Source: Methanocorpusculum sp. (GTDB lineage Archaea; Halobacteriota; Methanomicrobia; Methanomicrobiales; Methanocorpusculaceae). From it: DNA of 5,848 nt. The DNA lies in assembly GCA_029986975.1 (NCBI GenBank), contig DALTWR010000065.1:1-5848 (forward strand), read 5' to 3'. The position numbers were made by a program, and so were the translations under genes. Below are positions 5,511-5,848 of the stretch, piece by piece. Below the pieces are notes generated by a model. The model had not been told where the DNA came from. It did not search any database and worked only from the letters and a program-made list of their open reading frames with translations. The number at the start of each line of letters is the position of its first letter. Within the stretch, counting starts at the first letter, position 1.

Positions 5511-5848
5511 ATGAATGATGAGGAACGTGCGCAGTTTAAACCGATGTTTACTGCGCTGGTAATTATTATTGATATTATGCTTCTCGCAGCGGCTGCTGCG
5601 GTGGCATTCGGCATTATCGCCCCTGCGTCGTGGGCGCCTAAGATTTTCGTTGTTATCCTTTGTGCGGTAATTGCGGTTGCTTTTCTGGTGCTTTTTATTT
5701 TCAGATACCGTGCAACAAAAGCATGGCTTGCAGTCCACGGAACGACCCGCGCGGAACGTCTTGCCGAGCTGAATGCGGAAAAAGAGGCAGAGCGTGCAAG
5801 AATCCGCGCGGAGCTTGAAGCAGAGCTGCGCGAAGAGATAGAGGCGGA
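5511..5848 (+). CDS. Unrecognised membrane protein, two membrane helices plus charged helical tail (5' part)
   Basis: Open from ATG 5511 through the window end without a stop (112 codons visible), so 3'-truncated. Residues 1-12 are polar, 13-37 form one hydrophobic helix (with an Asp at 21) and 45-64 a second, joined by a short PASWAPK turn. From about 65 on, the chain is highly charged and rich in Ala, Glu and Arg (EAERARIRAELEAEL), very likely a long helix or coiled coil on the cytoplasmic side. Hydrophobicity, Ala/Glu codon pattern and lack of stops support real coding. A GTG at 5490 is in frame and would add seven residues (VTHNNIV). Neither start has a Shine-Dalgarno site, and the ATG may be leaderless. 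It is divergent from the peptidase operon. I do not recognise the family; membrane-anchored coiled-coil proteins of this shape have many roles. Confidence 0.75.
   Translation, partial: MNDEERAQFKPMFTALVIIIDIMLLAAAAAVAFGIIAPASWAPKIFVVILCAVIAVAFLVLFIFRYRATKAWLAVHGTTRAERLAELNAEKEAERARIRAELEAELREEIEA

Noticed and set aside
5475..5738. Minus-strand 87-codon open frame
   Set aside because: Antisense to the two-helix membrane gene. Very polar, Asn/Arg-rich composition is what the reverse of a membrane segment gives, and it would cover the divergent promoter region.
1..5848. RNA genes, CRISPR arrays, insertion sequences, attachment sites
   Set aside because: No cloverleaf, spaced direct repeats, transposase-like frame or terminal inverted repeats were seen. 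The window is almost wholly covered by coherent genes.

Overview
The window looks like a piece of an archaeal chromosome, most plausibly a methanogenic euryarchaeon of the Methanomicrobiales (Methanocorpusculum-like; a guess from protein character and base composition, not established by the sequence). The archaeal assignment rests on a type II methionyl aminopeptidase with the archaeal/eukaryotic signature, short class III signal peptides of the archaeal pilin type, an Agl23/TIGR03663-type membrane glycosyltransferase-like protein, and CCUCC-type Shine-Dalgarno sites in front of some genes but not others. Nearly every base is coding: the only gaps are 15 bp, 4 bp and 73 bp.

Region 1 (1-1738, + strand) is a tightly packed run of four overlapping genes. 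The first is only a C-terminal piece. The next three (164, 238 and 119 aa) all start with a six-residue charged leader ending in [D/E]-S-[G/A], followed at once by a hydrophobic helix and a beta-rich ectodomain. This is the layout of archaeal type IV pilin-like proteins. The genes overlap by 4, 1 and 4 bases, which suggests one mRNA and coupled translation, and probably one surface filament or secretion pseudopilus. Only the last protein (119 aa) is a clear member of the archaeal pilin N-terminal domain family; the other two are more divergent.

Region 2 (1754-5437, - strand) converges on region 1 and reads, in transcription order, Xaa-Pro aminopeptidase/prolidase-like M24 peptidase, type II methionyl aminopeptidase (map), and the Agl23-like membrane protein. 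The two peptidases overlap by 4 bases and the Agl23-like gene begins 4 bp after map, so they look like one transcript. The peptidases work in cytoplasmic N-terminal and proline-peptide processing; the third is a polytopic membrane protein linked to surface glycosylation. A 19-bp perfect hairpin spans the stop codon of the Agl23-like gene where the two operons meet.

Region 3 (5438-5848) holds a 73-bp divergent intergenic region with AT-rich promoter candidates in both directions. After it comes the start of a + strand gene, open to the window end, for a protein with two membrane helices followed by a charged Ala/Glu/Arg helix. I do not recognise it.

I see no RNA gene, CRISPR array, insertion sequence or obvious horizontally acquired block. 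The most interesting part is the overlapping pilin-like gene set. Two secondary observations are the lack of N-glycosylation sequons in those pilins despite the nearby glycosylation-type gene, and a strong excess of the palindrome CTGCAG.
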